A DNA stretch of 57,971 bases, from assembly GCA_023266845.1 (NCBI GenBank), contig JAHFPH010000004.1, positions 1 through 57,971 of the forward strand, given 5' to 3'. This DNA is from Rhodospirillaceae bacterium (GTDB taxonomy: Bacteria > Pseudomonadota > Alphaproteobacteria > JAEULC01). Position numbers and translations under genes: made by a program. Below, piece by piece: positions 50,919-57,971 of the stretch (position 1 is the stretch's first letter; every line of letters starts with the position of its first letter). Below the pieces are notes generated by a model. The model saw only the letters and a list, made by a program, of their open reading frames with translations. It searched no databases and was not told where the DNA came from.

Positions 50919-51905
50919 ATGTTCAAAACGATCAAGACACTTGCCGCGCTGGGAGTGGGATGCGCGCTCGCCTGGGCCACAAGCCCGGCCGGGGCCGCCA
51001 CCAACACGGTGGTGATCTACAACGCCGTCAGCACCAAGCTGATCCAGGCCTTCGTCGAGGAGTTCCAGAAGCAGAACCCCGGCGTGAAGGCCGAGGTGAT
51101 CAGCGGTGGCAGCGGCGAGTTGCTGACGCGCATCAAGGCCGAGCGCGCCAACCCGCGCGGCGACGTGCTGGTCGGCCCGGACGCCGACGTGTTCGACGCG
51201 GACCTGAGCCTGTTCGACTCCTACGATTCGAAAGAGAAGGCGGGCTTCGATAAGGCCGCACTGGGCGCCGACGGCAAGTATTACGGCTTCTCGACCAACT
51301 TCCAGGCGTTCATCGTCAACACCAAGATGATGCCGCTGGACAAGGCGCCGAAGAGCTGGGCCGACCTGGCGAAACCCGAATTCAAGGGCAAGATTTTGAT
51401 CGCCAACCCGGCGCAGTCCGGATCTGGCTATTCGCAGATGCACCAGATCTTGATGCTGTACGGCTGGGACTTGTGGACCAAGATCATCCAGAACGCGGTA
51501 TTCGTACCCAGCTCGAAGCTCGCGTTCCAAAACGTCGCCAAGGGCGAGATTCCGGTGGGATTGACCAGCGAGTTCAACATCCTGGTCTCGAAGCTGGAAG
51601 GCAATCCGGTCGAGGCCGTGTACCCGAGCGACGGCACGGCCCTGATCATCGACGCCAACGGCATCATCAAGGGCGGCCCGAACCCGGAGAACGCGCGCAA
51701 GTTCATCGACTTCATCAGCTCCGCCGGCGCGCACAAAATCCTGGTCGATCTGGACAAGCGGCGCAGTGCGCGCAAGGACGTAACACCGCCTCCGGGCCTG
51801 GCCGACGCCAAGGGGATCAAGACCTTCGCCTACGACACGGTCGGCGCGGCCAAGGACCGTACCCAAAACCTGGAGAAGTTCGACAAGATTTTCTCGGCCA
51901 AGTAG
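50919..51905 (+). CDS. ABC transporter substrate-binding protein, iron/AfuA class (likely sugar-cluster importer)
   Basis: A 328-residue periplasmic binding protein with a Sec signal ending SPAGA-ATNT. Blocks include VVIYNAVSTKLIQAFVEEF, GELLTRIKAERANPRGDVL and ANPAQSGSGYSQMHQI. It belongs to the class that includes FbpA and AfuA; AfuA binds hexose phosphates, not iron. The gene is 12 bases after the mutarotase and is followed by ATPase and fused permease genes, forming a full importer. The context suggests a sugar, sugar acid or sugar phosphate as substrate. A strong hairpin follows its stop. Confidence 0.9.
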   Translation: MFKTIKTLAALGVGCALAWATSPAGAATNTVVIYNAVSTKLIQAFVEEFQKQNPGVKAEVISGGSGELLTRIKAERANPRGDVLVGPDADVFDADLSLFDSYDSKEKAGFDKAALGADGKYYGFSTNFQAFIVNTKMMPLDKAPKSWADLAKPEFKGKILIANPAQSGSGYSQMHQILMLYGWDLWTKIIQNAVFVPSSKLAFQNVAKGEIPVGLTSEFNILVSKLEGNPVEAVYPSDGTALIIDANGIIKGGPNPENARKFIDFISSAGAHKILVDLDKRRSARKDVTPPPGLADAKGIKTFAYDTVGAAKDRTQNLEKFDKIFSAK

Positions 51906-51927
51906 CCTTACCGCGCTACGCTGGCAG

Positions 51928-51953
51928 GAGAGGCCCGGAGCGCCGGGCCTCTC
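51928..51953 (+). terminator. Intrinsic-terminator-like hairpin between binding-protein and ATPase genes
   Basis: An 11-base-pair perfect stem (GAGAGGCCCGG, 51928-51938, with its complement at 51943-51953) closes a four-base AGCG loop and is followed by TTGCGCTTT. The T-run is interrupted, so read-through to the ATPase and permease genes is likely. This is a common way to make more binding protein than membrane components. Confidence 0.75.
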
Positions 51954-51986
51954 TTGCGCTTTCATGAATGGCCGCCCGGTCCCGCC

Positions 51987-53090
51987 ATGCTGTCGATCCG
52001 CGAGCTGACCAAGACATTCGCGTCGCCGTCGGGCGAGCTTGCCGCCGTGGACCGCATCAGCTTCGACGTGGCGCCGGGCGAGTTCTTCACCATGCTGGGG
52101 CCGTCGGGCTGCGGCAAAACCACCACCTTGCGCATGATCGCGGGGCTGGAAACGCCGACGAGCGGCGCTATTGCGTTCGACGGCCGCGACTACACGCGCG
52201 TGCCGCCGCAGCAGCGCAATATCGGCATGGTGTTCCAGTCCTATGCGCTGTTTCCGCATTTGAGCGTGTTCGAGAACGTCGCCTATGGCCTGCGAAATCG
52301 CGGCGTAAAAGGAACTGAACTAGAGCGGCGCGTCGCGGAGGTGTTGGGCGCGCTGCAACTCGACGGATTCAAGACCAGGCTGCCCTCGACCTTGTCGGGC
52401 GGGCAGCAGCAGCGCGTGTCGATCGCGCGCGCGCTGGTTTATCGCCCATCGATGCTGCTGCTGGACGAGCCGCTGGCCAATCTGGACGCCAAGCTGCGCA
52501 TCCAGATGCGCGAGGAGATCCGCCGCATCCAGCGCGAATTTGGCATCCTGTCGCTTTACGTCACGCACGACCAAGAAGAGGCGATGGCGATTTCCGACCG
52601 CCTGGCTCTGTTCAACGCGGGCCGGCTAGTGCAGATCGGCCGGCCGGGCGATCTCTACCGCCAGCCCGCTACGCTGTTCGCCGCCGATTTCATCGGCCGC
52701 GCCAATTTCTTCGCCGCGCGGCTTGCCGGACGCGATGCCTCGGGCGCGAAGATCGCGCTGGCCGGCGGCCCCGAGCTGACGGTTGCCCGCGTCGTGGCGC
52801 TGGCGCCGGAGGAGGCCGCCCGGGTGCCGGCGGACGTCGACGGGCTTTTGATGGCGCGGCCCGAGCGCATCGGCATCGCGCCCGGATCGCGGGGCATTCG
52901 CGCGCGGATCGGCCGCATGCAGCAGCTCGGCGGGTGCCAGCGCTATATCGTAGCCGCCGAAGCGGCAGTCGGCGAAGTCACGGTGGATTCGTGGCGGGCG
53001 GGCGAGGAATACGGCGAGGGTGCGGACGCTGCCCTGACCTTGGACGGAAGCGATTGCGTTCTGTTCCTGCGTCCGGAGAAATCGGCATGA
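51987..53090 (+). CDS. ABC transporter ATP-binding protein, iron/spermidine/AfuC class
   Basis: A 367-residue ATPase. Walker A is GPSGCGKTT, Q-loop [10 protein letters not shown], signature [13 protein letters not shown] and Walker B MLLLDEPLANLD; a TOBE domain follows from about residue 270. The start is ATG 51987 (MLSIRELTK). It overlaps the permease gene by four bases. It may also serve the ATPase-less permease at 43037-45226. Confidence 0.92.
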   Translation: MLSIRELTKTFASPSGELAAVDRISFDVAPGEFFTMLGPSGCGKTTTLRMIAGLETPTSGAIAFDGRDYTRVPPQQRNIGMVFQSYALFPHLSVFENVAYGLRNRGVKGTELERRVAEVLGALQLDGFKTRLPSTLSGGQQQRVSIARALVYRPSMLLLDEPLANLDAKLRIQMREEIRRIQREFGILSLYVTHDQEEAMAISDRLALFNAGRLVQIGRPGDLYRQPATLFAADFIGRANFFAARLAGRDASGAKIALAGGPELTVARVVALAPEEAARVPADVDGLLMARPERIGIAPGSRGIRARIGRMQQLGGCQRYIVAAEAAVGEVTVDSWRAGEEYGEGADAALTLDGSDCVLFLRPEKSA

Positions 53091-54775
53091 GCGACGCGCG
53101 CGCTCTTCCCCGGCGCCCCGACCGATTTTTCCCGCTGGCAGTGGGCGGCGCGGCCGTCGCCATCGCCCTTTTGTTCCTGATTTATCCACTCGCCAACGCT
53201 ATCCTCGGCGCGTTCGTGCGCAACGGCCAGCCGGTGACGTTCGCCAACCTGACCCTGGCCAATTTCGAGCGGTTTCTGACTTCGGTCAGCTATCAGCGGG
53301 CGCTGTGGCATTCGATCACCGCCGGCGCCGCGGCCACCGCGCTGGCCACCGCGATCTCGCTGCCGATGGCCTATGCCGTGGCGCGCGTGGCGATGCCGCT
53401 GCGCGCCACCGTGCTGGCGGTGTCGGTGCTGCCGCTGATTTCGCCGCCGTTCATCGGCGCCTATGCGTGGATCATCCTTCTGGGCAACAACGGCATCTTC
53501 ACCAACCTGCTGCGCGACTACGTGGGCGTCGGGCTGCCGTCGATCTACGGCTTCTTCGGCGTCACGGTGGCGCTGGCATTGAGTTATTTCCCCTATGTAT
53601 TCCTGGTGCTGCAGGGCGCGCTTGCGGCTGTGGACACGCATATCGAAGAGGCCGCCGCGATCGCCGGCGCCTCGCGCTGGCGGGTCTTGAGGACCGTGAC
53701 CCTGCCGATGATCCTGCCGTCGGTCGCGGCCGGAATGCTGATCGTGTTCATCAAGGCGATCGGCGATTTCGGCGTGCCGTCGATCCTGGGCGGCGAGTAT
53801 CAGGTGCTGCCGACGCTGATCTATTACCAGATCCACGGCTTTTTCAATCTGAACGGCGCCGCGGCGATCGCTATGGTCAACGTGGCGCTTACCTTGTTGG
53901 CGCTAGGGGCGCTGGCCTGGATCAACCGCGCGCGCGCCGTCGCCACCGTGTCGGGCACGGCGCGCCGCGCGGCGCGGCCGCTGCCGGCGCCGCTGCGCTG
54001 GTCGGCGATCTTCTATGTGTGGCTGGTGCTGGTCGTGGCCAATCTGCCGCAAGCCGTCACCGTGCTCTATTCCTTCTCCGAACGCTGGGGCGACACGCTA
54101 CTGCCTTCGATCTACGGGCTTGAGAACTACCGACGCATCGTGGGCGAGATCGCGGGGCCCGCGCTCAACAGCGTCATCCTGGCCGGCGCGGCGACGATAG
54201 TTTGCCTGGCGTTCGGCGCGATCACCGCGCACGCCGCCACCCGCGGGCGGATCGCCGGGCGCTGGGCGGTGGACCTGATCATCATGGTGCCGTTCGTGCT
54301 GCCGGGTCTGGTGATCGGCGTCGCCTACCTGGCCGCGTTCAACGAGGGCGCGCTGGTATTGACCGGCACGGCGACCATTCTGATCATGGCCTATTTCACT
54401 CGCCGCGTGGCGTTCGTATTCCGCTCCGCCGCCGCCGCCATTTTGCAGCTCGACCGCAGGCTGGAGGAAGCATCGACGATCTGCGGGGCGAGCTGGGCCA
54501 CCACGATGCGGCGCGTGATCCTGCCGTTGATCGCCCCGGCCCTGCTCGCCGGCGGCATTCTGGTGTTCGCCACGCTGATCGGCGAGATCAGCGTCACGGT
54601 GCTGCTGTATTCCGCGCGCTGGAAGACGCTGACGATCGCGATCTACGAATACCTTCTGGGCAACGACATCGCCAAGGCCAGCGCGTTCGGCACCGTGACC
54701 ATCGTGATGACCTTCGCCCTGGTCGCAGCCGCCAGCCGGCTGGCAGGCCGCAACATGGCCGATATGTTCCGCTAG
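53087..54775 (+). CDS. ABC transporter fused two-domain permease, iron/AfuB class
   Basis: A 562-residue inner-membrane protein with about 12 hydrophobic segments in two BPD_transp_1 halves. Each has its coupling loop (HIEEAAAIAGASRWRVLRTV and RLEEASTICGASWATTMRRV). ATG 53087 overlaps the ATPase stop (ATGA). It completes the importer whose binding protein is at 50919. Its TAG stop abuts the stop of the convergent hypothetical gene without any spacer. Confidence 0.93.
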   Translation: MSDARALPRRPDRFFPLAVGGAAVAIALLFLIYPLANAILGAFVRNGQPVTFANLTLANFERFLTSVSYQRALWHSITAGAAATALATAISLPMAYAVARVAMPLRATVLAVSVLPLISPPFIGAYAWIILLGNNGIFTNLLRDYVGVGLPSIYGFFGVTVALALSYFPYVFLVLQGALAAVDTHIEEAAAIAGASRWRVLRTVTLPMILPSVAAGMLIVFIKAIGDFGVPSILGGEYQVLPTLIYYQIHGFFNLNGAAAIAMVNVALTLLALGALAWINRARAVATVSGTARRAARPLPAPLRWSAIFYVWLVLVVANLPQAVTVLYSFSERWGDTLLPSIYGLENYRRIVGEIAGPALNSVILAGAATIVCLAFGAITAHAATRGRIAGRWAVDLIIMVPFVLPGLVIGVAYLAAFNEGALVLTGTATILIMAYFTRRVAFVFRSAAAAILQLDRRLEEASTICGASWATTMRRVILPLIAPALLAGGILVFATLIGEISVTVLLYSARWKTLTIAIYEYLLGNDIAKASAFGTVTIVMTFALVAAASRLAGRNMADMFR

Positions 54776-55264
54776 CTAGCGGGCGATCCCGAGCATCCTG
54801 TCGAGATACGCGCCCATCGCCTCGGGCGCGGTGAATTCGGGCGCGGTGTCGGGCACGCCAAGGTAATAGACCACCATCGCCGCGCTGTTCGTGCGCAACG
54901 AAGCCTCGTCGCGGAACAGATGCAGCTCGGTGCTGGGATGATCGGCGAATTTCGCGCGGCCGATGGAAACGTCCGCGGCCTTGTCGAGAGCGAGGGTCTC
55001 CACGAATACGATGCGGGCCTTGGTGAATGGATCGACGCCGTCGACGCGCAAGAAACGATACTCGCCGGCGACGTTCAAGACGCGGATCACAACCCGCGTA
55101 TCGGCTTCAGCCTTTCCCTTCAGCACGCCCCAAGCAAGCTTCAGCGTCGGCGACACGAATAGCGAGTCGGCGCCATGCACCACGGTCTGCGCCGCGCAGT
55201 TTGCACTCCAGATGATCGCCGCCACGGCCAGCACCGCCACCGCGACGCGGCCATGGCGTCTCAT
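54776..55264 (-). CDS. Hypothetical exported protein co-transcribed with an ABC importer
   Basis: A 162-residue protein I do not recognise. It has an N-terminal hydrophobic segment (about 7-24) ending SANCAAQ, a likely Sec signal with cleavage after CAA; a lipobox is not convincing. The mature part is mainly beta-like, with KLAWGVLKGKAEADTRVVIR and a C-terminal LGVPDTAPEFTAPEAMGAYL. Its ATG overlaps the ATPase stop by four bases, so it is the third gene of a permease-ATPase-exported-protein operon. A periplasmic accessory role for that importer is inferred only from position. Confidence 0.75.
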   Translation of the reverse strand: MRRHGRVAVAVLAVAAIIWSANCAAQTVVHGADSLFVSPTLKLAWGVLKGKAEADTRVVIRVLNVAGEYRFLRVDGVDPFTKARIVFVETLALDKAADVSIGRAKFADHPSTELHLFRDEASLRTNSAAMVVYYLGVPDTAPEFTAPEAMGAYLDRMLGIAR

Positions 55265-56352
55265 GCTTCGTCTCCCACCAGCAATTGCACATCGCGCGCG
55301 GGCAGGCGCACGCCGACCGCGGATCCGGGCGCGAAATGCTCGTTCTCGGCCTCGAAGCGCACGACCAGCAGCGACTGCCCGCCCGCCTCCACCACGTACT
55401 CGGCTTTTTCGCCCAGATAGGTGCGCGAGCGCACGACGCCGGGGATCGCCCCCGCGGCGCCAGCCTGACCCAGCGCGATCGCCTCGGGCCGCAGCACGGC
55501 GCGCGCCCTTGCGCCCGCGCTGAGCCCCTCGCCCGCCCCATTCAGCACATGCGTCACGCCGCCGATATCGATCACCGCGCGCCCCGCGCCAGTCTCGAGC
55601 ACCGTCACATCAATCAGATTGGCGCGCCCGATGAAACCCGCAACGAACACCGTGGCCGGCCGGCGGTAGAGCCGGTCGGCCGTGCCGAGCTGCACGATGC
55701 GCCCCTTGTTCATCACGGCGATGCGGTCGGAAATCGCCATCGCTTCTTCCTGGTCGTGCGTGACGTAGACCGTGGTAATTCCCAGGGTCTTCTGCAGATG
55801 CTGGATTTCGCCGCGCATTTGCACGCGTAATTTGGCGTCCAGATTGGACAGCGGCTCGTCGAACAACAGCACGCGCGGCTTGATGACGATGGCGCGCGCC
55901 AGGGCGACGCGCTGTTGCTCGCCGCCCGATAGCTGGTGCGGCATCTGCCGTTCGTAGCCTTTCAGCCCTACCATCGCCAGCACGTCGCCCACCGCCTTGC
56001 CGAGCGCGGCCTCGCCGTGCCGGCGCACGCGCAAGCCATAAGCCACGTTCTCGTAGACGTTGAGATGCGGAAACAAGGCGTAATTCTGGAACACGAATCC
56101 GATGTCGCGGTCGTTCGCCATGACTTGCGTCACGTCGCGCTCGCCGATGAAGATCCTGCCGTCGCTGGGCTTTTGGAAGCCCGCGATCATGCGCAGCGTC
56201 GTTGTTTTGCCGCAGCCCGAGGGGCCAAGCAGCGTCAGCAGCTCGCCAGGCCGAACGTCCAGGCTGACGTCGCGGGCAGCATATACCTCGCCCTTCACGC
56301 GGTGATGAAACCGCGCGCTAACCGAGACAAGCCTGATGCCTGCCGTGTCCAT
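55261..56352 (-). CDS. ABC transporter ATP-binding protein, iron/spermidine/AfuC class
   Basis: A 363-residue ATPase with Walker A GPSGCGKTT, Q-loop VFQNYALFPH, signature LSGGEQQRVALAR and Walker B VLLFDEPLSNLD, plus a C-terminal TOBE region from about 270. It starts one base after the permease stop and overlaps the hypothetical gene by four bases. It is a close relative of the ATPase at 51987 but encoded in the opposite direction. It belongs to the edge-cut importer of this end of the window. Confidence 0.92.
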   Translation of the reverse strand: MDTAGIRLVSVSARFHHRVKGEVYAARDVSLDVRPGELLTLLGPSGCGKTTTLRMIAGFQKPSDGRIFIGERDVTQVMANDRDIGFVFQNYALFPHLNVYENVAYGLRVRRHGEAALGKAVGDVLAMVGLKGYERQMPHQLSGGEQQRVALARAIVIKPRVLLFDEPLSNLDAKLRVQMRGEIQHLQKTLGITTVYVTHDQEEAMAISDRIAVMNKGRIVQLGTADRLYRRPATVFVAGFIGRANLIDVTVLETGAGRAVIDIGGVTHVLNGAGEGLSAGARARAVLRPEAIALGQAGAAGAIPGVVRSRTYLGEKAEYVVEAGGQSLLVVRFEAENEHFAPGSAVGVRLPARDVQLLVGDEA

Positions 56353-56353
56353 A

Positions 56354-57971
56354 CTACCCCGCCGCCAGACCGGACATCGACGCTTCCCCGGTCGCAGCGC
56401 GCAGCCGCTCCAGCAGATGGCTGATGGCGGATGTCACGATCAACACCACGACGATCACGAACACCGAAAACGCGGCCGCCGGTCCGAGCGACAGCTCGGT
56501 CATATTTTCCAAGATCCGCACGGTAACCAGCGTCCAGTCGATCGATACCAGGAAGATCGTGGCGCTGATCGCGGTCATCGAGCGGATGAAGACGACGCCG
56601 AGGCCGGCGAAGAACGCGGGCAGCACCAGCGGCAAGGTCACGCGGCGGAAGGTGGTGAAGCTGCGCGCGCCCAGGCTCCGCGACGCCTCTTCGATGCTGC
56701 GGTCGATTTGCTGCAACAGCGCCACCGTGGTGCGGATGCCCGTGGGGCTGTAACGGAACACATAACAGGCCACGATGATCAGCGCGCCGCCGGTCAGCGC
56801 GACCGGCGGATCGTTGAACGCGATCAGATAGGCGATGCCGACGATGGTGCCGGGCAGTGCGTAGTTGGCCATCGACACGATTTCCATCGCGCGCCTTCCG
56901 GCGAACTCGGCGCGCGCGACAAGGTAGCCGACCAGCACGCCGAACAGCCCGCCTAGCGGCATGCCGATGAAGGCGATGATCAGCGTATCTTTTATCGCCT
57001 TCATGCCCTCGGTGAAAATCACCCTGTAATGCGCCAGGGTCGGGGTGTGATTGGCGCCGAACGCCGTCACGATCGAGGCGTAGAACAGCAGGGCGTAGAG
57101 ATAGAGGATCGCCAGACCCACTAGCGCGCAAGCAACGACCAGCGCCCAGCGCGCGCGTGTCGCCAGGCCCTCGCTGTCGGAACGCGGCCCCGCCTTGCCG
57201 GTGACGGTGACATAGTGCCCGCGCGACACCCAATAGCGCTGCGCGAAGAACACGATCACCGCCGGCACCAGCAGCACCAGCGACAGCACCGCCCCGCCGC
57301 GCAGGTCGAACAGGCCGGTGATCTGCAGATACGCCTCGGTCGGCAGCACCGGATAGGCGTTGCCGGCCAGGATCAAGGGCGTGGCGAAATCGGCCAACGA
57401 GGCCGCGAACAGCAGGAGGAACGCATTGGCCAGGCCCGGCACGCAAAGCGGCAGCGTGACGGTGCGGAACACGCGCCAGCGCGAACTGCCCAGGCTGAAC
57501 GCCATTTCCTCAAGGTTGCCGCCGATCGCCGCCAGTACGGGGCGCAGCGCCAGATACGCGATCGGGAAATAGGTCAGCGTTTCAGCGGCCAACGTGCTCC
57601 ACAGGCCGTAGACGTTCGCCGTGCGCATGCCCAGCAGTTCGTGCGTGATCAACCCGCGCGGACCGAACGAGAAGATGAAAGCGATCGACGTGGTGAAAGG
57701 CGGCGAGATCAGCGGCAGCAGCGTGGCCGCGTCGATCAGACGCATCAGCCACGGCTTGAGGCCCGCCCGCGCCACAGTGAAGGCGAACAGAAACCCTAGC
57801 GCCGTGCCGGCGACGCCGACCAGCGCGCCGAGCAACAGGCTGTTGGCGAAGGCGCGGCGGTGATTGGGTTGCGCCAGCACGGCCCAGACCGGCTCCAAGC
57901 TGAATCCGCCGTCGGAAAAGAACGCCCGGATCAGCAGCGCGCAGAGCGGATAGATCACGAACAGCGCGAGC
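56354..57971 (-). CDS. ABC transporter fused two-domain permease, iron/AfuB class (partial, cut by window edge)
   Basis: The C-terminal 538 or so residues of a two-domain permease; the N-terminus lies beyond 57971, since the frame stays open to the edge without a supported start. Both coupling loops are present (NLEEMAFSLGSSRWRVFRTV and SIEEASRSLGARSFTTFRRV) and about 12 hydrophobic segments can be counted. The binding-protein gene of this system is presumably upstream, outside the window. It resembles the permease at 43037 in spacing and motifs (MTAISATIFLV, TLVTVRILE). Confidence 0.91.
   Translation of the reverse strand, partial: LALFVIYPLCALLIRAFFSDGGFSLEPVWAVLAQPNHRRAFANSLLLGALVGVAGTALGFLFAFTVARAGLKPWLMRLIDAATLLPLISPPFTTSIAFIFSFGPRGLITHELLGMRTANVYGLWSTLAAETLTYFPIAYLALRPVLAAIGGNLEEMAFSLGSSRWRVFRTVTLPLCVPGLANAFLLLFAASLADFATPLILAGNAYPVLPTEAYLQITGLFDLRGGAVLSLVLLVPAVIVFFAQRYWVSRGHYVTVTGKAGPRSDSEGLATRARWALVVACALVGLAILYLYALLFYASIVTAFGANHTPTLAHYRVIFTEGMKAIKDTLIIAFIGMPLGGLFGVLVGYLVARAEFAGRRAMEIVSMANYALPGTIVGIAYLIAFNDPPVALTGGALIIVACYVFRYSPTGIRTTVALLQQIDRSIEEASRSLGARSFTTFRRVTLPLVLPAFFAGLGVVFIRSMTAISATIFLVSIDWTLVTVRILENMTELSLGPAAAFSVFVIVVVLIVTSAISHLLERLRAATGEASMSGLAAG

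Overview
This GC-rich window, with dense operons, 4-base ATGA/GTGA gene overlaps and many ABC importers, looks like chromosome from a heterotrophic alphaproteobacterium that lives on small organic solutes. The lineage is an inference from gene families (heterotetrameric sarcosine oxidase, MttB-like proteins without pyrrolysine, Caulobacter-type aldose dehydrogenase and lactonase, REP-like palindromes). I see no rRNA, tRNA, CRISPR array, phage or intact insertion sequence. About 47 intact or edge-cut protein genes and two broken ones can be supported.

Left part (1-19437): a block for methylated amines or betaines. After an edge-cut family-5 solute-binding protein come a 2-oxoglutarate/Fe(II) oxygenase translationally coupled to a dimethylglycine-dehydrogenase-like flavoprotein. 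Next is a convergent operon of enolase-superfamily enzyme, DddP-like M24 protein and MttB-family methyltransferase. A second MttB paralogue, a broken MetX-like alpha/beta hydrolase and a second dimethylglycine-dehydrogenase-like gene follow, the last downstream of a complete soxBDAG operon. The pattern suggests demethylation of a betaine-like compound down to glycine, with the methyl groups passed to folate.

Middle part: a single-domain ModE-like regulator and modABC (19551-22506); an HTH-only AraC protein and a NitT/TauT-type importer (22595-26512); a relic of a TPP enzyme; an MFS exporter; a 2-hydroxyacid dehydrogenase; an amidohydrolase-2 enzyme; an M81 (MlrC-like) metallopeptidase; and a full Dpp-type importer (32299-37863). 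Convergent to the importer is a coupled pair, a cog3964 amidohydrolase and a SelA-like PLP enzyme, preceded by a MocR-type regulator whose PLP-binding lysine is replaced by arginine.

Right part (41980-57971): three iron/AfuA-class ABC systems (one without its own ATPase, one complete, one cut by the window edge) surround a sugar-oxidation cluster. That cluster holds an FCD-type GntR regulator, a D-xylose-dehydrogenase-like SDR, an SMP-30 lactonase, a TIM-barrel isomerase, a Gfo/Idh dehydrogenase and an aldose 1-epimerase. The context favours sugars or sugar derivatives rather than iron as substrates of at least one of these importers.
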